Positions 25,885-34,611 of a stretch of 64,000 nt of DNA are shown here, piece after piece. Each line of letters opens with the position of its first letter. The stretch's first letter is position 1. The DNA is from Fictibacillus arsenicus (GTDB lineage: Bacteria > Bacillota > Bacilli > Bacillales > Fictibacillaceae), in the NCBI RefSeq assembly GCF_001999465.1, contig NZ_MQMF01000002.1, positions 1,116,001 through 1,180,000 on the forward strand, read 5' to 3'. The translations under genes were made by a program, and so were the position numbers. The notes under the pieces were generated by a model. The model ran no database searches. It was not told the origin of the DNA and saw only the letters and a program-made list of their open reading frames with translations.

Positions 25885-26448
25885 TTATTTGTTTTCGCTG
25901 ACCTGCTTCAAAATCTCCTTCACTCGTGCATGATCTTTCGGTGAATCGTCCATGTGCTTCCACAATACTTCACCTTCACGATCAAACAGCCATGAACTTC
26001 CTTGAACATTTACGTCCTGATTCTTGACTGCACTAAAGAAAAGCTCTCTTTTCTTCTCTTCTTTCGGAATAATGTCCCTTATCTTCGCTTTACCGCTCAA
26101 AATCCCAGCGCCTACATACGCCAGGCTCTTAAAAGTTGTGAACCGGTGATTTCCCATTTCCTTATATACATTCATTTGAGGATCTCCATAAATGTTAAAG
26201 GGATACGGACCATGAACTTCTAAAAACTTTTCAATCTGTTCACGATCGGCAGGTGAAACAATAACTACCTTAACCGAACGCGCTTCAAACTCATCGAATG
26301 ACTTGCGCAACTGCGCAAGGAAATGCTGACAGAACGGTCAGCCAAGATGTCTGACTAAAGCCACGAATGTCTTATCTTTACCAAACAAATCAAGCAAAAC
26401 TACAGCATCAGAACGATCAATTGAAACCAATTTTTGATTCAAGTCCAT
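25885..26448 (-). CDS. peroxiredoxin-like (AhpC/TSA_2) protein, probable selenoprotein with in-frame UGA
   Basis: A thioredoxin-fold PRXL2-type protein of 187 residues if the UGA at 26338-26340 is read through. The sequence around it is ALVRHLG-UGA-PFCQHF; relatives have a cysteine there (G-C-PFC), so the UGA replaces the first residue of the CxxC redox motif. Both halves are in one frame, the downstream half is uninterrupted and ends at a normal stop, and the gene has AGGAGGTTG before ATG 26448. A SECIS-like hairpin follows the UGA. The alternative is a single-base nonsense mutation making a pseudogene. It sits between an SDR gene and the HIT gene in the aromatic island. Confidence 0.65.
26302..26319 (-). 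promoter_or_regulatory. candidate bacterial SECIS hairpin
   Basis: On the mRNA strand CUUGCGC-AGUU-GCGCAAG forms a perfect 7-bp stem whose loop contains GU. The stem base is 18 bases after the UGA and the loop 25 bases after it, inside the 16-37 range given for bacterial SECIS elements. Confidence 0.6.
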
Positions 26449-26464
26449 GGGAACAACCTCCTTT

Positions 26465-27184
26465 TTATACGTTTGGATATTCCTGTGAAAGTGGATGAAG
26501 CATGATCTCGTCAACGACCATATGCTTTGGTGCACTTGCCATATATGCAACTGCTTCTGCGATGTCTGTCACCTTCAGCCAGTCTTCTTTAAAATCAAGA
26601 CCAGGTTCGCTATCTGCAAAATACGTATCAATTGCCCCTGGATTTACCGTACCTACTCGTACGCCAAACTCGCGAAGCTCTTGAGCTAGCGAACCAGAAA
26701 AACCTTGTACAGCATATTTTGTAGCGGTGTATACAGAACCGTTTGCAATTGTTCTTCGTCCAACATCAGAAGAAATCGTAATGATCGTTCCTTCCTTGCG
26801 CTCTTTCATATGCGGAACTACCGTTGTACTACATAAGAAGACACCTTGTACATTTACTTCAAACATTTTTTGAAACTCTGCTAACGAGTGTTCTTCAGCC
26901 AATTTAAACTGACCAACACCTGCATTGTTTACTAAAATATCTACTTGTCCAAAATAATCAAACGTTTGTTTAAAAAGGTCCGCAACATCCTTTTCATTTG
27001 ATACGTCAGCTTTCACAGCTAGCACATCATAACCGCTGTTCTTTAGCTCATCAGCTGTTTTAAAAATACCATCTGATGAACCGACAACCGTTAATTTCGC
27101 ACCAAGTGTTCCTAATTTTTCTGCAATCGCCTTACCGCAGCCGCGAGTAGCACCTGTAATAACAGCAATTTTATTTTGTAGCAT
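26465..27184 (-). CDS. SDR family oxidoreductase
   Basis: A 239-residue classical short-chain dehydrogenase. The cofactor motif is TGATRGCGKAIA, followed by the NNAG motif (LVNNAGVGQF), the catalytic Ser in TISSDVG and YTATK with catalytic Tyr and Lys. ATG 27184 is placed nine bases after AGGATG. It lies 16 bases before the peroxiredoxin-like start and is probably co-transcribed with it. The substrate is unknown; it resembles YvaG/FabG-like alcohol dehydrogenases of Bacillus. Confidence 0.88.
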   Translation of the reverse strand: MLQNKIAVITGATRGCGKAIAEKLGTLGAKLTVVGSSDGIFKTADELKNSGYDVLAVKADVSNEKDVADLFKQTFDYFGQVDILVNNAGVGQFKLAEEHSLAEFQKMFEVNVQGVFLCSTTVVPHMKERKEGTIITISSDVGRRTIANGSVYTATKYAVQGFSGSLAQELREFGVRVGTVNPGAIDTYFADSEPGLDFKEDWLKVTDIAEAVAYMASAPKHMVVDEIMLHPLSQEYPNV

Positions 27185-27236
27185 CTTAAAAATCATCCTT
27201 TCACTTTAGTACTCTGCTCTATTATAAGCATAAAAA

Positions 27237-27266
27237 AGACGCAGAACCAAATAGGGTCTGCGTCAA
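27237..27266 (-). terminator. terminator of the NSS transporter gene
   Basis: GACGCAGACCC-TATTT-GGTTCTGCGTC followed by TTTTTTA on the minus strand. Confidence 0.88.
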
Positions 27267-27271
27267 TGAGT

Positions 27272-28621
27272 TTAACCTGTAATCATTTTAAATACGCCAA
27301 GCGTGTTAAGGAATACAATGAAAATAATAACTGGCACAATGTAGCGGACAAGCATCAGCCATAATGCAAATCCTTTAACCGTAACAGATGACCCCGATTT
27401 AAACTCTTGCAGCAATAGATCCTTTGGATATCTATATCCAACGAATAGTGCGATAAATAGCGCACCTAGCGGAAGCAGGATATTACTAACCAAGTAGTCT
27501 AATAGATCAAAGATCGTCTTGCCGAAAAGAGTCACATCAGACAGCACACCCATTGAAAGTGCTGAAGGAATACCTGCTGCAAAGATAAGCAACCCGATGA
27601 TCCAAGACCATTTTGCACGGTTCGTTAACGTACCTTTTGTGATTGAGGCAACAATGATTTCAAGCATTGAGAACGCTGAAGTTAATGTTGCGAACAAGAA
27701 AAGAGCTAAGAAAATGATAAAGAAAAATTGTCCAAATACGATCTGATCAAACACTGCCGGCAGTACTACGAACAATAATCCCGGTCCTTCTGCAGGCTCA
27801 AGCCCTAGCGAGAATACTCCTGGGAAGATTGCCAATCCAGCAAGCAATGAAATTAATACGTTAAGCAAAACGATGGTTGTAGCTGATTTCGTTAAGCTTT
27901 CATTCTTACCTAAATACGAGCTATACGTTACCATTACTGAAATACCTACACTTAAAGAGAAGAATGACTGGCCAAGCGCGAATAGAATATCGTCTCCGCC
28001 GATCTCTGAAAAGTCAGGAAGCAAGAAGAATTTTACACCTTCCATCGCATTGTCCAAAGTCAATGAACGCACAATCAGGACAACAAACAAAACGAAAAGA
28101 GCAGGCATCATAATCTGGTTTGCTTTTTCAATACCGTTTTTGATTCCGCGGCTAACAACAAAGATTGTAATGACCATAAAGATAAACTGTGAAATCAATA
28201 CTGGCCAAGGGCTTGAGATCGACTCTCCGAACATCGCCCCAAAATCATTTTTGAAAAAATCTCCTGAAAAACTTTTGCCAAGATAAAGTACGATCCATCC
28301 GCCGATTACACTGTAAAAGGATAATAGAATAAATGCAGTTGCTACACCCATGCGTCCAAGCCAAGGCCAAGCGGATCCAGGCGCTAGAGTACGGTAAGCA
28401 GAGACAGCTTCTTTCTGCGCTCCGCGGCCGATTACGAATTCAGCCATTAAAAGTGGAAAACCTACTAAAAAAGTAAACAATAAAAAGATAAGGAAAAATG
28501 CTCCTCCACCGCTTGTCCCGACGACATAAGGGAATTTCCAAATCGCTCCGAGTCCGATTGCGGATCCTGCTGCGGCTAAAATAAAGGCTAACTTCGACGT
28601 CCATTGATCTTGCTGATTCAT
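27272..28621 (-). CDS. sodium-dependent amino acid transporter (NSS family)
   Basis: A 449-residue LeuT-fold symporter with about 11 membrane helices. Helix 1 carries the family signature AAAGSAIGLGAIWKFPY with the sodium and substrate backbone sites. Its length is like that of the bacterial hydrophobic and aromatic amino acid carriers MhsT and Tyt1 (about 450 residues, 11-12 helices). Because it sits in a phenylalanine-catabolic island, uptake of phenylalanine is a reasonable inference. It follows the NMO-like gene by 37 bases. Confidence 0.9.
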   Translation of the reverse strand: MNQQDQWTSKLAFILAAAGSAIGLGAIWKFPYVVGTSGGGAFFLIFLLFTFLVGFPLLMAEFVIGRGAQKEAVSAYRTLAPGSAWPWLGRMGVATAFILLSFYSVIGGWIVLYLGKSFSGDFFKNDFGAMFGESISSPWPVLISQFIFMVITIFVVSRGIKNGIEKANQIMMPALFVLFVVLIVRSLTLDNAMEGVKFFLLPDFSEIGGDDILFALGQSFFSLSVGISVMVTYSSYLGKNESLTKSATTIVLLNVLISLLAGLAIFPGVFSLGLEPAEGPGLLFVVLPAVFDQIVFGQFFFIIFLALFLFATLTSAFSMLEIIVASITKGTLTNRAKWSWIIGLLIFAAGIPSALSMGVLSDVTLFGKTIFDLLDYLVSNILLPLGALFIALFVGYRYPKDLLLQEFKSGSSVTVKGFALWLMLVRYIVPVIIFIVFLNTLGVFKMITG

Positions 28622-28658
28622 AATTTAAACTTCCCCCTCTGTTACAAATACAACTAGC

Positions 28659-29609
28659 CTATATTAAACGTTTGTTTAACAAACTAACTGTTTCCTTCGC
28701 TTCTTTCATCATGGTTTCAAGCAGTTCTTTCACGGTTGGAATATTGTTAATAGCACCCGCAACCTGTCCGCTGTTAATAAAACCATTCTCCAGATCACCT
28801 TTTACTGCCCCTAAAATATGACGGTCTTCCGTCGTATGTTCAAGAAACTCTTCAGGTGTTACACCGTTTTTTTCAAGCTGAATCAATTTCTGAGCATAAG
28901 GAGTATCGTAAATTCTCCGGATCTTTCCTACCGAGCGGCCGACGATCATCGTTTTTGTATCATCTGCCTTGAGCAGAGATTGCTTATAGATATCATGAAA
29001 CGGAGCTTCTTTTGTCGCAATAAAACGTGTACCCATTTGTACGCCTTGTGCGCCAAGAGCAAAAGCTGCTGCTAATCCGTTCCCATCAGCAACTCCCCCT
29101 GCTGCAATGACAGGAATAGAAACACTTCTGCTCACTTGCGGAAGCAAGACCATCGTTGTCGTTTCATATGGAGAGTTCAACCCTGCTGCTTCATAACCCT
29201 CTGCAACCAAAAGATCCGCACCTGCTGCTTCGGCTTTTTTTGCATGATAGACTGACGCGATCACCGTGATCACCTTAATTCCGTATTCCTTTAATTTCGG
29301 TATGTAAGGAGCAGGATTGCCTGCTGAAAGGGAAACAACTTCAACGTTGTGTTTTATCAGAAGCTTAAGAATCCCCTTAACGTCTGATGCTACAGTTAAA
29401 GGTACATTAACAGCAAATGGGCGGTCTGTCATCCCTTTTGTTGCAATAATCAGGTTTTCAACCTCATCTGCCGGCATCGTTCCGGCACCGATCGTCCCTA
29501 ATCCCCCAGCATTTGAGATGGCAGAAGCAAGCTCTGCGTTACTAACGTTTCCCATTCCGCCCTGGATGATTGGAAACTTTATATTTAACATTTCGCAAAC
29601 TGGATTCAA
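28659..29609 (-). CDS. nitronate monooxygenase/FabK-like flavoprotein
   Basis: A 316-residue FMN-binding TIM-barrel protein of the NPD family. Recognisable are the N-terminal FPIIQGGMGNVSN, PVIAAGGVADGNGLAAAFALGAQGVQMGTRF (FMN phosphate site) and the C-terminal GQVAGAI block. Members oxidise alkyl nitronates or act as enoyl-ACP reductases (FabK). TTG 29609 is chosen because GGGAGG lies seven bases upstream; a GTG within that ribosome binding site is unlikely. Its role in the island is unclear. Confidence 0.85.
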   Translation of the reverse strand: MNPVCEMLNIKFPIIQGGMGNVSNAELASAISNAGGLGTIGAGTMPADEVENLIIATKGMTDRPFAVNVPLTVASDVKGILKLLIKHNVEVVSLSAGNPAPYIPKLKEYGIKVITVIASVYHAKKAEAAGADLLVAEGYEAAGLNSPYETTTMVLLPQVSRSVSIPVIAAGGVADGNGLAAAFALGAQGVQMGTRFIATKEAPFHDIYKQSLLKADDTKTMIVGRSVGKIRRIYDTPYAQKLIQLEKNGVTPEEFLEHTTEDRHILGAVKGDLENGFINSGQVAGAINNIPTVKELLETMMKEAKETVSLLNKRLI

Positions 29610-29676
29610 ATTTTCCACCTCCCTTTTGTTCCTTTGTTATACTGAACCTATCAACCTATTATTCAGGGAGGCTCAT

Positions 29677-30192
29677 ATGAAATATTCATTTAACGGAAAA
29701 ACGCCAGAAGTTCATGAAAGCGCTTTTATTGCTCCAGGTGCTCACGTCATTGGTGACGTAACAATCGGTGAAGGGGCAAGCATCTGGTTTAACAGCGTCC
29801 TTCGCGGTGATGAAGGTCCTATCTCAATCGGTAAAAAAACAAACGTTCAAGATAACTGTACACTTCATCTTTACGAAGGATACCCGCTTGTTCTTGAAGA
29901 TGAAGTTTCAATCGGGCATAACGTTATTCTCCATGGCTGTACGATAAAAAAAGGTGCACTCGTCGGCATGGGCTCAACAATCCTAGACGGTGTTGAAATC
30001 GGTGAACAAGCCTTTATCGGAGCAAACACATTGATTCCGCCAGGCAAAAAAATTCCGCCGAGGGTCATGGTTATGGGTTCACCCGGCAAAGTCATCCGAG
30101 AACTGAACGAAGAAGACTTGAAACTGATTCAGCTTACAATTGACACGTATTACGAAAAAGGAAAGCAATTTGCCGCTGAACTTAAAAAGTAG
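29677..30192 (+). CDS. gamma-carbonic-anhydrase-like hexapeptide protein (YtoA/PaaY-like)
   Basis: A 171-residue left-handed beta-helix protein built of hexapeptide repeats from GDVTIGEGASIWF to EQAFIGANTLIPPG. The three zinc-binding histidines are in CTLHLYEG and IGHNVILHG. The family includes gamma carbonic anhydrases, YrdA/YtoA and PaaY, a thioesterase linked to paaX in E. coli. It lies convergent to paaX here, which favours a PaaY-like role, but its length (171) is nearer to YtoA. GGGAGG precedes ATG 29677, and TATACT at 29638 may be its -10. Confidence 0.85.
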   Translation: MKYSFNGKTPEVHESAFIAPGAHVIGDVTIGEGASIWFNSVLRGDEGPISIGKKTNVQDNCTLHLYEGYPLVLEDEVSIGHNVILHGCTIKKGALVGMGSTILDGVEIGEQAFIGANTLIPPGKKIPPRVMVMGSPGKVIRELNEEDLKLIQLTIDTYYEKGKQFAAELKK

Positions 30193-30201
30193 TCCACTAG
30201 C

Positions 30202-30236
30202 AAGCACTTTCGTTCATAGATGCGAAAGTGCTTTTT
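30202..30236 (+). terminator. terminator of the PaaY/YtoA-like gene
   Basis: AAGCACTTTCG / CGAAAGTGCTT stem followed by TTTAGTT. Confidence 0.85.
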
Positions 30237-30263
30237 AGTTAACCTTTGTTGCTATTGAAAGTG

Positions 30264-30475
30264 GTTGATTTCCGCTCCAGGTACTCGCTTTCCGCGGGGT
30301 GTGCGGTGAGCCTCCTCGGCGCATTGCGCCCTTAGGAGTCTCACATTCAAAGGATCTTATGTGCTCCTACGTCTACAAGCAAATTCGACGAAGGATGTTT
30401 CTCGTCGCATGCCTTGCAAGAAGTTTATTCAGGTGGCTGGCACGCAGGCGTCTCGTACCTTGCGCTCCAATCAAC
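30264..30475 (+). repeat. interspersed repeat, copy 5, with inserted module
   Basis: A forward copy, 212 bases instead of about 130. Bases 30344-30442 are an extra block (TGTGCTCCTACGTC ... AGGTGGCTGGCAC) whose reverse complement also occurs inside copy 9 (56503-56705). It fills most of the 344-base gap between the PaaY-like gene and paaX. Confidence 0.88.
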
Positions 30476-30536
30476 TCTTCAACGATGAAACTTAAAAGCA
30501 TCCAAAAGTAACGATCTTTTAGAAAACAGCATACTA

Positions 30537-31430
30537 CTAAGACCTGTTCTCCTGAATGAGCGGATGATTCAGTGCATCAAATTTCGAATTCTTTTTTAGG
30601 TCATTCCCATCTGAATAGATGCTTTCAAAGAAACGGCTCGCAGGTCCTGCAAGTGCACGATAATAATCACTGAACAACGAAGCTGCATGATCGCCGAGCC
30701 ATTCAGCAGGCAGAAGTTCCTGTGGCAAACCTGGATCGATAAAAAGAAACTTGCGGTATTCATGAACAAGCTTCGTCCGTTCAACAAAGCATTCCCCGTC
30801 CGTCATTTCGCCTTTTTCGATCTTGTTCTTATCGATCACATATTTTTGTGAATAAGTCACGATAAACTCATTGTATTTCGTGTTGATATCATCGAGATCC
30901 CAGCACTCAGCAACGAGCTTTTCATTCTTATTAGGACCATTATAAACGGCCGTAAATGAATGGACGTAGTCTTCGATCTGATATTTATCGATCATCAACT
31001 GAACCTGTTCAGAAGACTGATGAGGCGAAATCCAAAAGCTGTTTGCGAGGAGCCCGAAGCCGCTCCATACAAGCTCTTTACGAAGTTCATCCCTAATGCT
31101 TCTTTTTTCTTCAGGAATGGTGTAGGTGAACATCAGCCATTCCCCGTTCCACGGTTCCTGCTGCACTTTAAAGATTCTTTTCGCAGCCTCATCCATACGC
31201 TTTTTTCCGCGTTCGGTTAAGTAATAGTAGCTTTTGTTTCCTTGCTTTCTGGCAGCGATCCAACCCTGTTTGTTCATTCTTGAAATTGCTGCTCGAACAG
31301 CTTGCTCATTATGACCGAACTCTTCTAAAAGACGAATCAGGCTGCCAATCCATATTTCACTTCCATAATGGCGGATATAATCCCCGTAAAGGGTAAAAAT
31401 CATGGAACGTGTGTTTAAACTATTTTGCAT
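30537..31430 (-). CDS. paaX: PaaX family transcriptional repressor of phenylacetate catabolism
   Basis: A 297-residue PaaX protein. The N-terminal winged helix (residues 8-75, with GHNEQAVRAAISRMNKQGWI) is followed by the PaaX middle domain (EWLMFTYTIPEEKRS, ANSFWISPH) and the C-terminal domain (KFLFIDPGLPQELLP). In E. coli PaaX represses the paa genes and is released by phenylacetyl-CoA. Here it is the last minus-strand gene of the paa group, with GAGGT before its ATG. It may bind the 21-bp motif found at three promoters of the island, though no such motif precedes paaX itself. Confidence 0.93.
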   Translation of the reverse strand: MQNSLNTRSMIFTLYGDYIRHYGSEIWIGSLIRLLEEFGHNEQAVRAAISRMNKQGWIAARKQGNKSYYYLTERGKKRMDEAAKRIFKVQQEPWNGEWLMFTYTIPEEKRSIRDELRKELVWSGFGLLANSFWISPHQSSEQVQLMIDKYQIEDYVHSFTAVYNGPNKNEKLVAECWDLDDINTKYNEFIVTYSQKYVIDKNKIEKGEMTDGECFVERTKLVHEYRKFLFIDPGLPQELLPAEWLGDHAASLFSDYYRALAGPASRFFESIYSDGNDLKKNSKFDALNHPLIQENRS

Positions 31431-31498
31431 TGTAATTACCTCATTTGTACCTGTAATTGTCTGTACAATCCTACCAGAACAATATGAGCGAAAACAAG

Positions 31499-32275
31499 TT
31501 ACTCTCCTTTAAATACAGGTGGTCTTTTTTCTCCAAAAGCAACAAGTGCTTCCATTCGGTCTTTTGTAGGAATCGTCACTTCATACGCTTTAGCCTCGAT
31601 AGCCAAGCCTGTCTGAAGATCAACTTCGCTTCCATATTTGATCGCATATTTTGCTTGCTGTACCGCAACAGGTCCATTCTTCATGATAAGCGACGCATAG
31701 TTCTCACAGACAGCCATCAATTCTTCTCTGGATGTTACCTGGTTTAAGATACCATAAGAAAATGCTTCTTCTGCCATCATCTTTTTCGCTGTTAAAATTA
31801 GCTCCATCGCTTTTGCCTGACCGATTAGTCTTGGCAAGCGCTGCGTTCCGCCAGCTCCAGGTATGATTGCCCAGCTAAGTTCTGTTAATCCCATGGAAGC
31901 TTCTCTTACAGAAACGCGAAGATCACAAGCTAGCGCAAGCTCAAATCCTCCGCCAAAAGCGTGCCCGTTGATCGCACAGATTGTAGGCTGAGGCAAAGCT
32001 TCTACCGCAGAAAACACATCACGGATTTTACGTACGTTGCGTCGAACTTCAGATTCTGTCAGTGTACGGCGTTCTTTTAAATCAGCACCTGCACTGAATG
32101 CTTTCTCTCCTGCTCCTGTAAAAATAATAACACGGACGTCATTGTTGTGATGGATGTCTTCGACTGTTTCTTCCAGCTCTTTTAAAGTTGCATAGTTAAA
32201 ACAGTTCAATACCTCAGGACGGTTTAATGTCACATAGGCAACATGGTCTTTTACTTCATATAAAATGGCACTCAT
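31499..32275 (-). CDS. enoyl-CoA hydratase/isomerase family protein
   Basis: A 258-residue crotonase. The oxyanion-hole blocks are AFSAGADLKERR and HAFGGGFELALACDLRV; the catalytic glutamates are around ELSWAIIPGAGGTQ. It is the third crotonase in the island. It probably hydrates a beta-oxidation intermediate such as 2,3-dehydroadipyl-CoA or a short enoyl-CoA; the exact step cannot be assigned. It is 12 bases downstream of the thiolase, the same operon. Confidence 0.88.
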   Translation of the reverse strand: MSAILYEVKDHVAYVTLNRPEVLNCFNYATLKELEETVEDIHHNNDVRVIIFTGAGEKAFSAGADLKERRTLTESEVRRNVRKIRDVFSAVEALPQPTICAINGHAFGGGFELALACDLRVSVREASMGLTELSWAIIPGAGGTQRLPRLIGQAKAMELILTAKKMMAEEAFSYGILNQVTSREELMAVCENYASLIMKNGPVAVQQAKYAIKYGSEVDLQTGLAIEAKAYEVTIPTKDRMEALVAFGEKRPPVFKGE

Positions 32276-32287
32276 CGGATAATCCTC

Positions 32288-33493
32288 CTACTCATTAATA
32301 GCTTCAACTACAGACGCGATTCCTTGCCCTACACCAATACACATTGTTGCAAGACCATAGCGCGAACCTTGCTTTTTCATTTCATGGATCAGGGTTGTCA
32401 AAATTCTTGCACCGCTTGCTCCAAGCGGATGACCAAATGCGATCGCACCACCGTTCACGTTTACTTTATCTGAATCCAGTCCAAGTTCATTCATGCATGC
32501 CAATGATTGTGATGCAAATGCCTCATTCAATTCGATCAAGTCTAGATCAGTCACAGATATGCCTGCACGTTTTAATGCTTTGCGTGATGCTTCGATTGGA
32601 CCTACACCCATAATCGCAGGTTCTAATCCGGCCACACCTGATGAAACATATCTGGCTAAAGGCTTAAGGCCCAGTTCATCTGCTTTTTCACGGCTCATCA
32701 GTAAAAGTGCAGATGCTCCGTCATTTACACCTGAAGCGTTTCCTGCCGTCACAGTTCCGTCTTTAAACAACGGTTTAAGTGTCCCGAGCTTCTCCAGTGA
32801 AGTTTCTGGACGAGGATGCTCATCTTCTGTCACCCATGTTTCATTTCCTTTTCGGTCAACTAATCTTACAGGTACAATCTCTTCTTTAAATCGGTCGTGT
32901 TCCATCGCTTTTTTAGCCTTTTGCTGGGAACTGAATGCAAATTGATCTTGTGCTTCTCTTGAGATGTCATATTTCTTCGCTACATTCTCAGCCGTTTCAG
33001 GCATAGAATCTGTTCCGAATTTTTCATGCATAAGCGGATTAACAAAACGCCAGCCGATCGTCGTATCGAACATCTTCATATCGCCGCGCGGATATTCGAC
33101 TTCCGGTTTACCCATGACTAAAGGTGCCCTCGTCATGCTCTCTGTTCCTCCAGCAATGAACACATCTCCTTCACCTGCCATGATGGCACGTGCAGCATAG
33201 ATCACCGCATCCATTCCAGATCCGCAAAGGCGGTTGATCGTTGTTCCGCCAACCTCAACCGGCAGTCCAGCCAAAAGTGCAGACATACGGGCTACGTTTC
33301 GATTGTCTTCTCCAGCTCCGTTTGCATTTCCAAAAATAACTTCTTCAATGTCAGATGGAGGCAATGACGAGTTTCTTTCTAAAAGAGCCGAAATAACGAC
33401 TGCACCAAGATCGTCTGGTCTTACTGACTTAAGTGCACCTTTATAGCGGCCTATTGGTGTTCGTACAGCGTCAACAATAACAACTTCTTTCAT
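32288..33493 (-). CDS. paaJ: thiolase (3-oxoadipyl-CoA/acetyl-CoA acyltransferase, PaaJ-like)
   Basis: A 401-residue degradative thiolase. The nucleophilic cysteine is in NRLCGSGMDAV near residue 88; the catalytic His is in GGAIAFGHPLGASGAR and the second Cys in TMCIGVGQG. In the phenylacetate pathway this enzyme cleaves 3-oxo-5,6-dehydrosuberyl-CoA and 3-oxoadipyl-CoA. The start ATG overlaps the stop of the 3-hydroxyacyl-CoA dehydrogenase gene (TAATG). The paaJ role is by context. Confidence 0.88.
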   Translation of the reverse strand: MKEVVIVDAVRTPIGRYKGALKSVRPDDLGAVVISALLERNSSLPPSDIEEVIFGNANGAGEDNRNVARMSALLAGLPVEVGGTTINRLCGSGMDAVIYAARAIMAGEGDVFIAGGTESMTRAPLVMGKPEVEYPRGDMKMFDTTIGWRFVNPLMHEKFGTDSMPETAENVAKKYDISREAQDQFAFSSQQKAKKAMEHDRFKEEIVPVRLVDRKGNETWVTEDEHPRPETSLEKLGTLKPLFKDGTVTAGNASGVNDGASALLLMSREKADELGLKPLARYVSSGVAGLEPAIMGVGPIEASRKALKRAGISVTDLDLIELNEAFASQSLACMNELGLDSDKVNVNGGAIAFGHPLGASGARILTTLIHEMKKQGSRYGLATMCIGVGQGIASVVEAINE

Positions 33494-34365
33494 TACTTCT
33501 TCACCCCGCTGCCTTCCGTTGTGTAATCGTAAACCCCTTTGCCTGATTTACGTCCAAGTCTGCCTGCTTTGACATACTTAACAAGAAGAGGAGCCGGGCG
33601 GTATTTTTCACCTAATGTTTTATGAAGGTAGTTTAAGTTATTTAATCGTGTGTCGAGTCCTACTAAGTCTCCAAGCTCAAAAGGTCCCATTGGGAAGTTC
33701 AGTCCTAGTTTGATTGCTTTATCGATATCTTCAGGTGTACCAACACCTTCTTGCAGCATGTAGAACGCTTCGTTACCGATCATGGCTGAGATACGGCTTG
33801 TTACGAAACCAGGAAACTCGTTTACCGTAACTGTTTCCTTGCCCATTTTTACAGCAGCTTCTTTTGCAAGCTCAACCGTTTCGTCATCTGTTTCATGGCC
33901 GCGAACGATTTCTACAAGCGGCATTCTATGAACAGGATTGAAAAAATGCATCGCGATTACTTTTTGTGGTCGCTTTGTAAATGACCCGATTTCTGTAGGG
34001 CTCATGGTCGATGTGTTTGTCGCAAGCACACAATGTTCTGGTGCCGAGTGGTCTAATTCTTCAAAAACAGCACGCTTGATCTCTATATTTTCTGGAACAG
34101 CTTCAATGACTATATCTGCACCGCTGGCAGCTGCTGTCAGATGAACAGTATAAGAAAGTCTTTCTTGAGCTGCGCTTGCATTCTCTTGTGACAGCTTACC
34201 TCGAGATACCGCTTTTGAAAAAATAGAATCGATTTCTTTCTTGGCATTTTCCAGCTGAGCTTCTTTAACATCAACAAGCTGAACATCAAATCCTCCAACT
34301 GCACAAACGTAGGCAATACCTCTCCCCATTACACCAGATCCGATGACTACTGCATTTTGCAACAT
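33493..34365 (-). CDS. paaH: 3-hydroxyacyl-CoA dehydrogenase (PaaH-like)
   Basis: A 290-residue NAD-dependent dehydrogenase: Rossmann motif IGSGVMGRGIAYVCA, catalytic HFFNPVHRMPLVE and a C-terminal dimerisation domain with EGVGTPEDIDKAIKLGLNFPMGPFEL. It oxidises 3-hydroxyadipyl-CoA in the phenylacetate route, and related enzymes act in butanoate metabolism. ATG 34365 follows AGGAGAG; the longer frame upstream to 34404 would run through a palindrome and lacks a ribosome binding site. First gene of the paaH-paaJ-ECH group. Confidence 0.9.
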   Translation of the reverse strand: MLQNAVVIGSGVMGRGIAYVCAVGGFDVQLVDVKEAQLENAKKEIDSIFSKAVSRGKLSQENASAAQERLSYTVHLTAAASGADIVIEAVPENIEIKRAVFEELDHSAPEHCVLATNTSTMSPTEIGSFTKRPQKVIAMHFFNPVHRMPLVEIVRGHETDDETVELAKEAAVKMGKETVTVNEFPGFVTSRISAMIGNEAFYMLQEGVGTPEDIDKAIKLGLNFPMGPFELGDLVGLDTRLNNLNYLHKTLGEKYRPAPLLVKYVKAGRLGRKSGKGVYDYTTEGSGVKK

Positions 34366-34385
34366 GGTCTCTCCTGCCTTTCTTT

Positions 34386-34401
34386 TTAAACAAGTGTTTA
34401 A
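34386..34401. promoter_or_regulatory. 16-bp palindrome TTAAACAAGTGTTTAA
   Basis: A near-relative of the palindromes at 6940 and 18627 (same arms TTAAACA/TGTTTAA, different centre). It lies 21 bases before the 3-hydroxyacyl-CoA dehydrogenase start, where a bound protein could block expression. Confidence 0.4.
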
Positions 34402-34434
34402 CATTTTTGATTATACTTTGTTGCTTTGAAAGAG

Positions 34435-34562
34435 GTTAATTTCTGCTGCAGGACTCGCTTTCCGCAGGGTGTGCGGTGAGCCTATTCGCCGCTTCGCGTC
34501 ATTGAACAGTCTCACCTGTCCCACTCATCCTGCAGGAGTCTCGCCCTTCCGCTCCAATTAAC
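34435..34562 (+). repeat. interspersed ~130-bp repeat, copy 6 (forward)
   Basis: A full-length forward copy with some drift (GTTAATTTCTGC ... CCAATTAAC). With copy 7 and a terminator it occupies the 477-base gap that splits the paa genes into two transcription units. Confidence 0.88.
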
Positions 34563-34611
34563 TATTCAAAGAAGTCTTTATTAGAATCTCTTAGCAGCAG
34601 AATACTTGTAT

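Noticed and set aside
25885-26448. Two separate genes or simple pseudogene at the UGA
   Set aside because: Kept as the alternative but ranked lower: one frame, one-residue gap at the redox Cys, normal end, and a well-placed hairpin speak for readthrough.
28664-28679. TTAAACGTTTGTTTAA as an operator (also at 60615)
   Set aside because: Both copies lie inside coding sequence (3' end of the flavoprotein gene and the middle of hemH), so codon content explains them at least as well.
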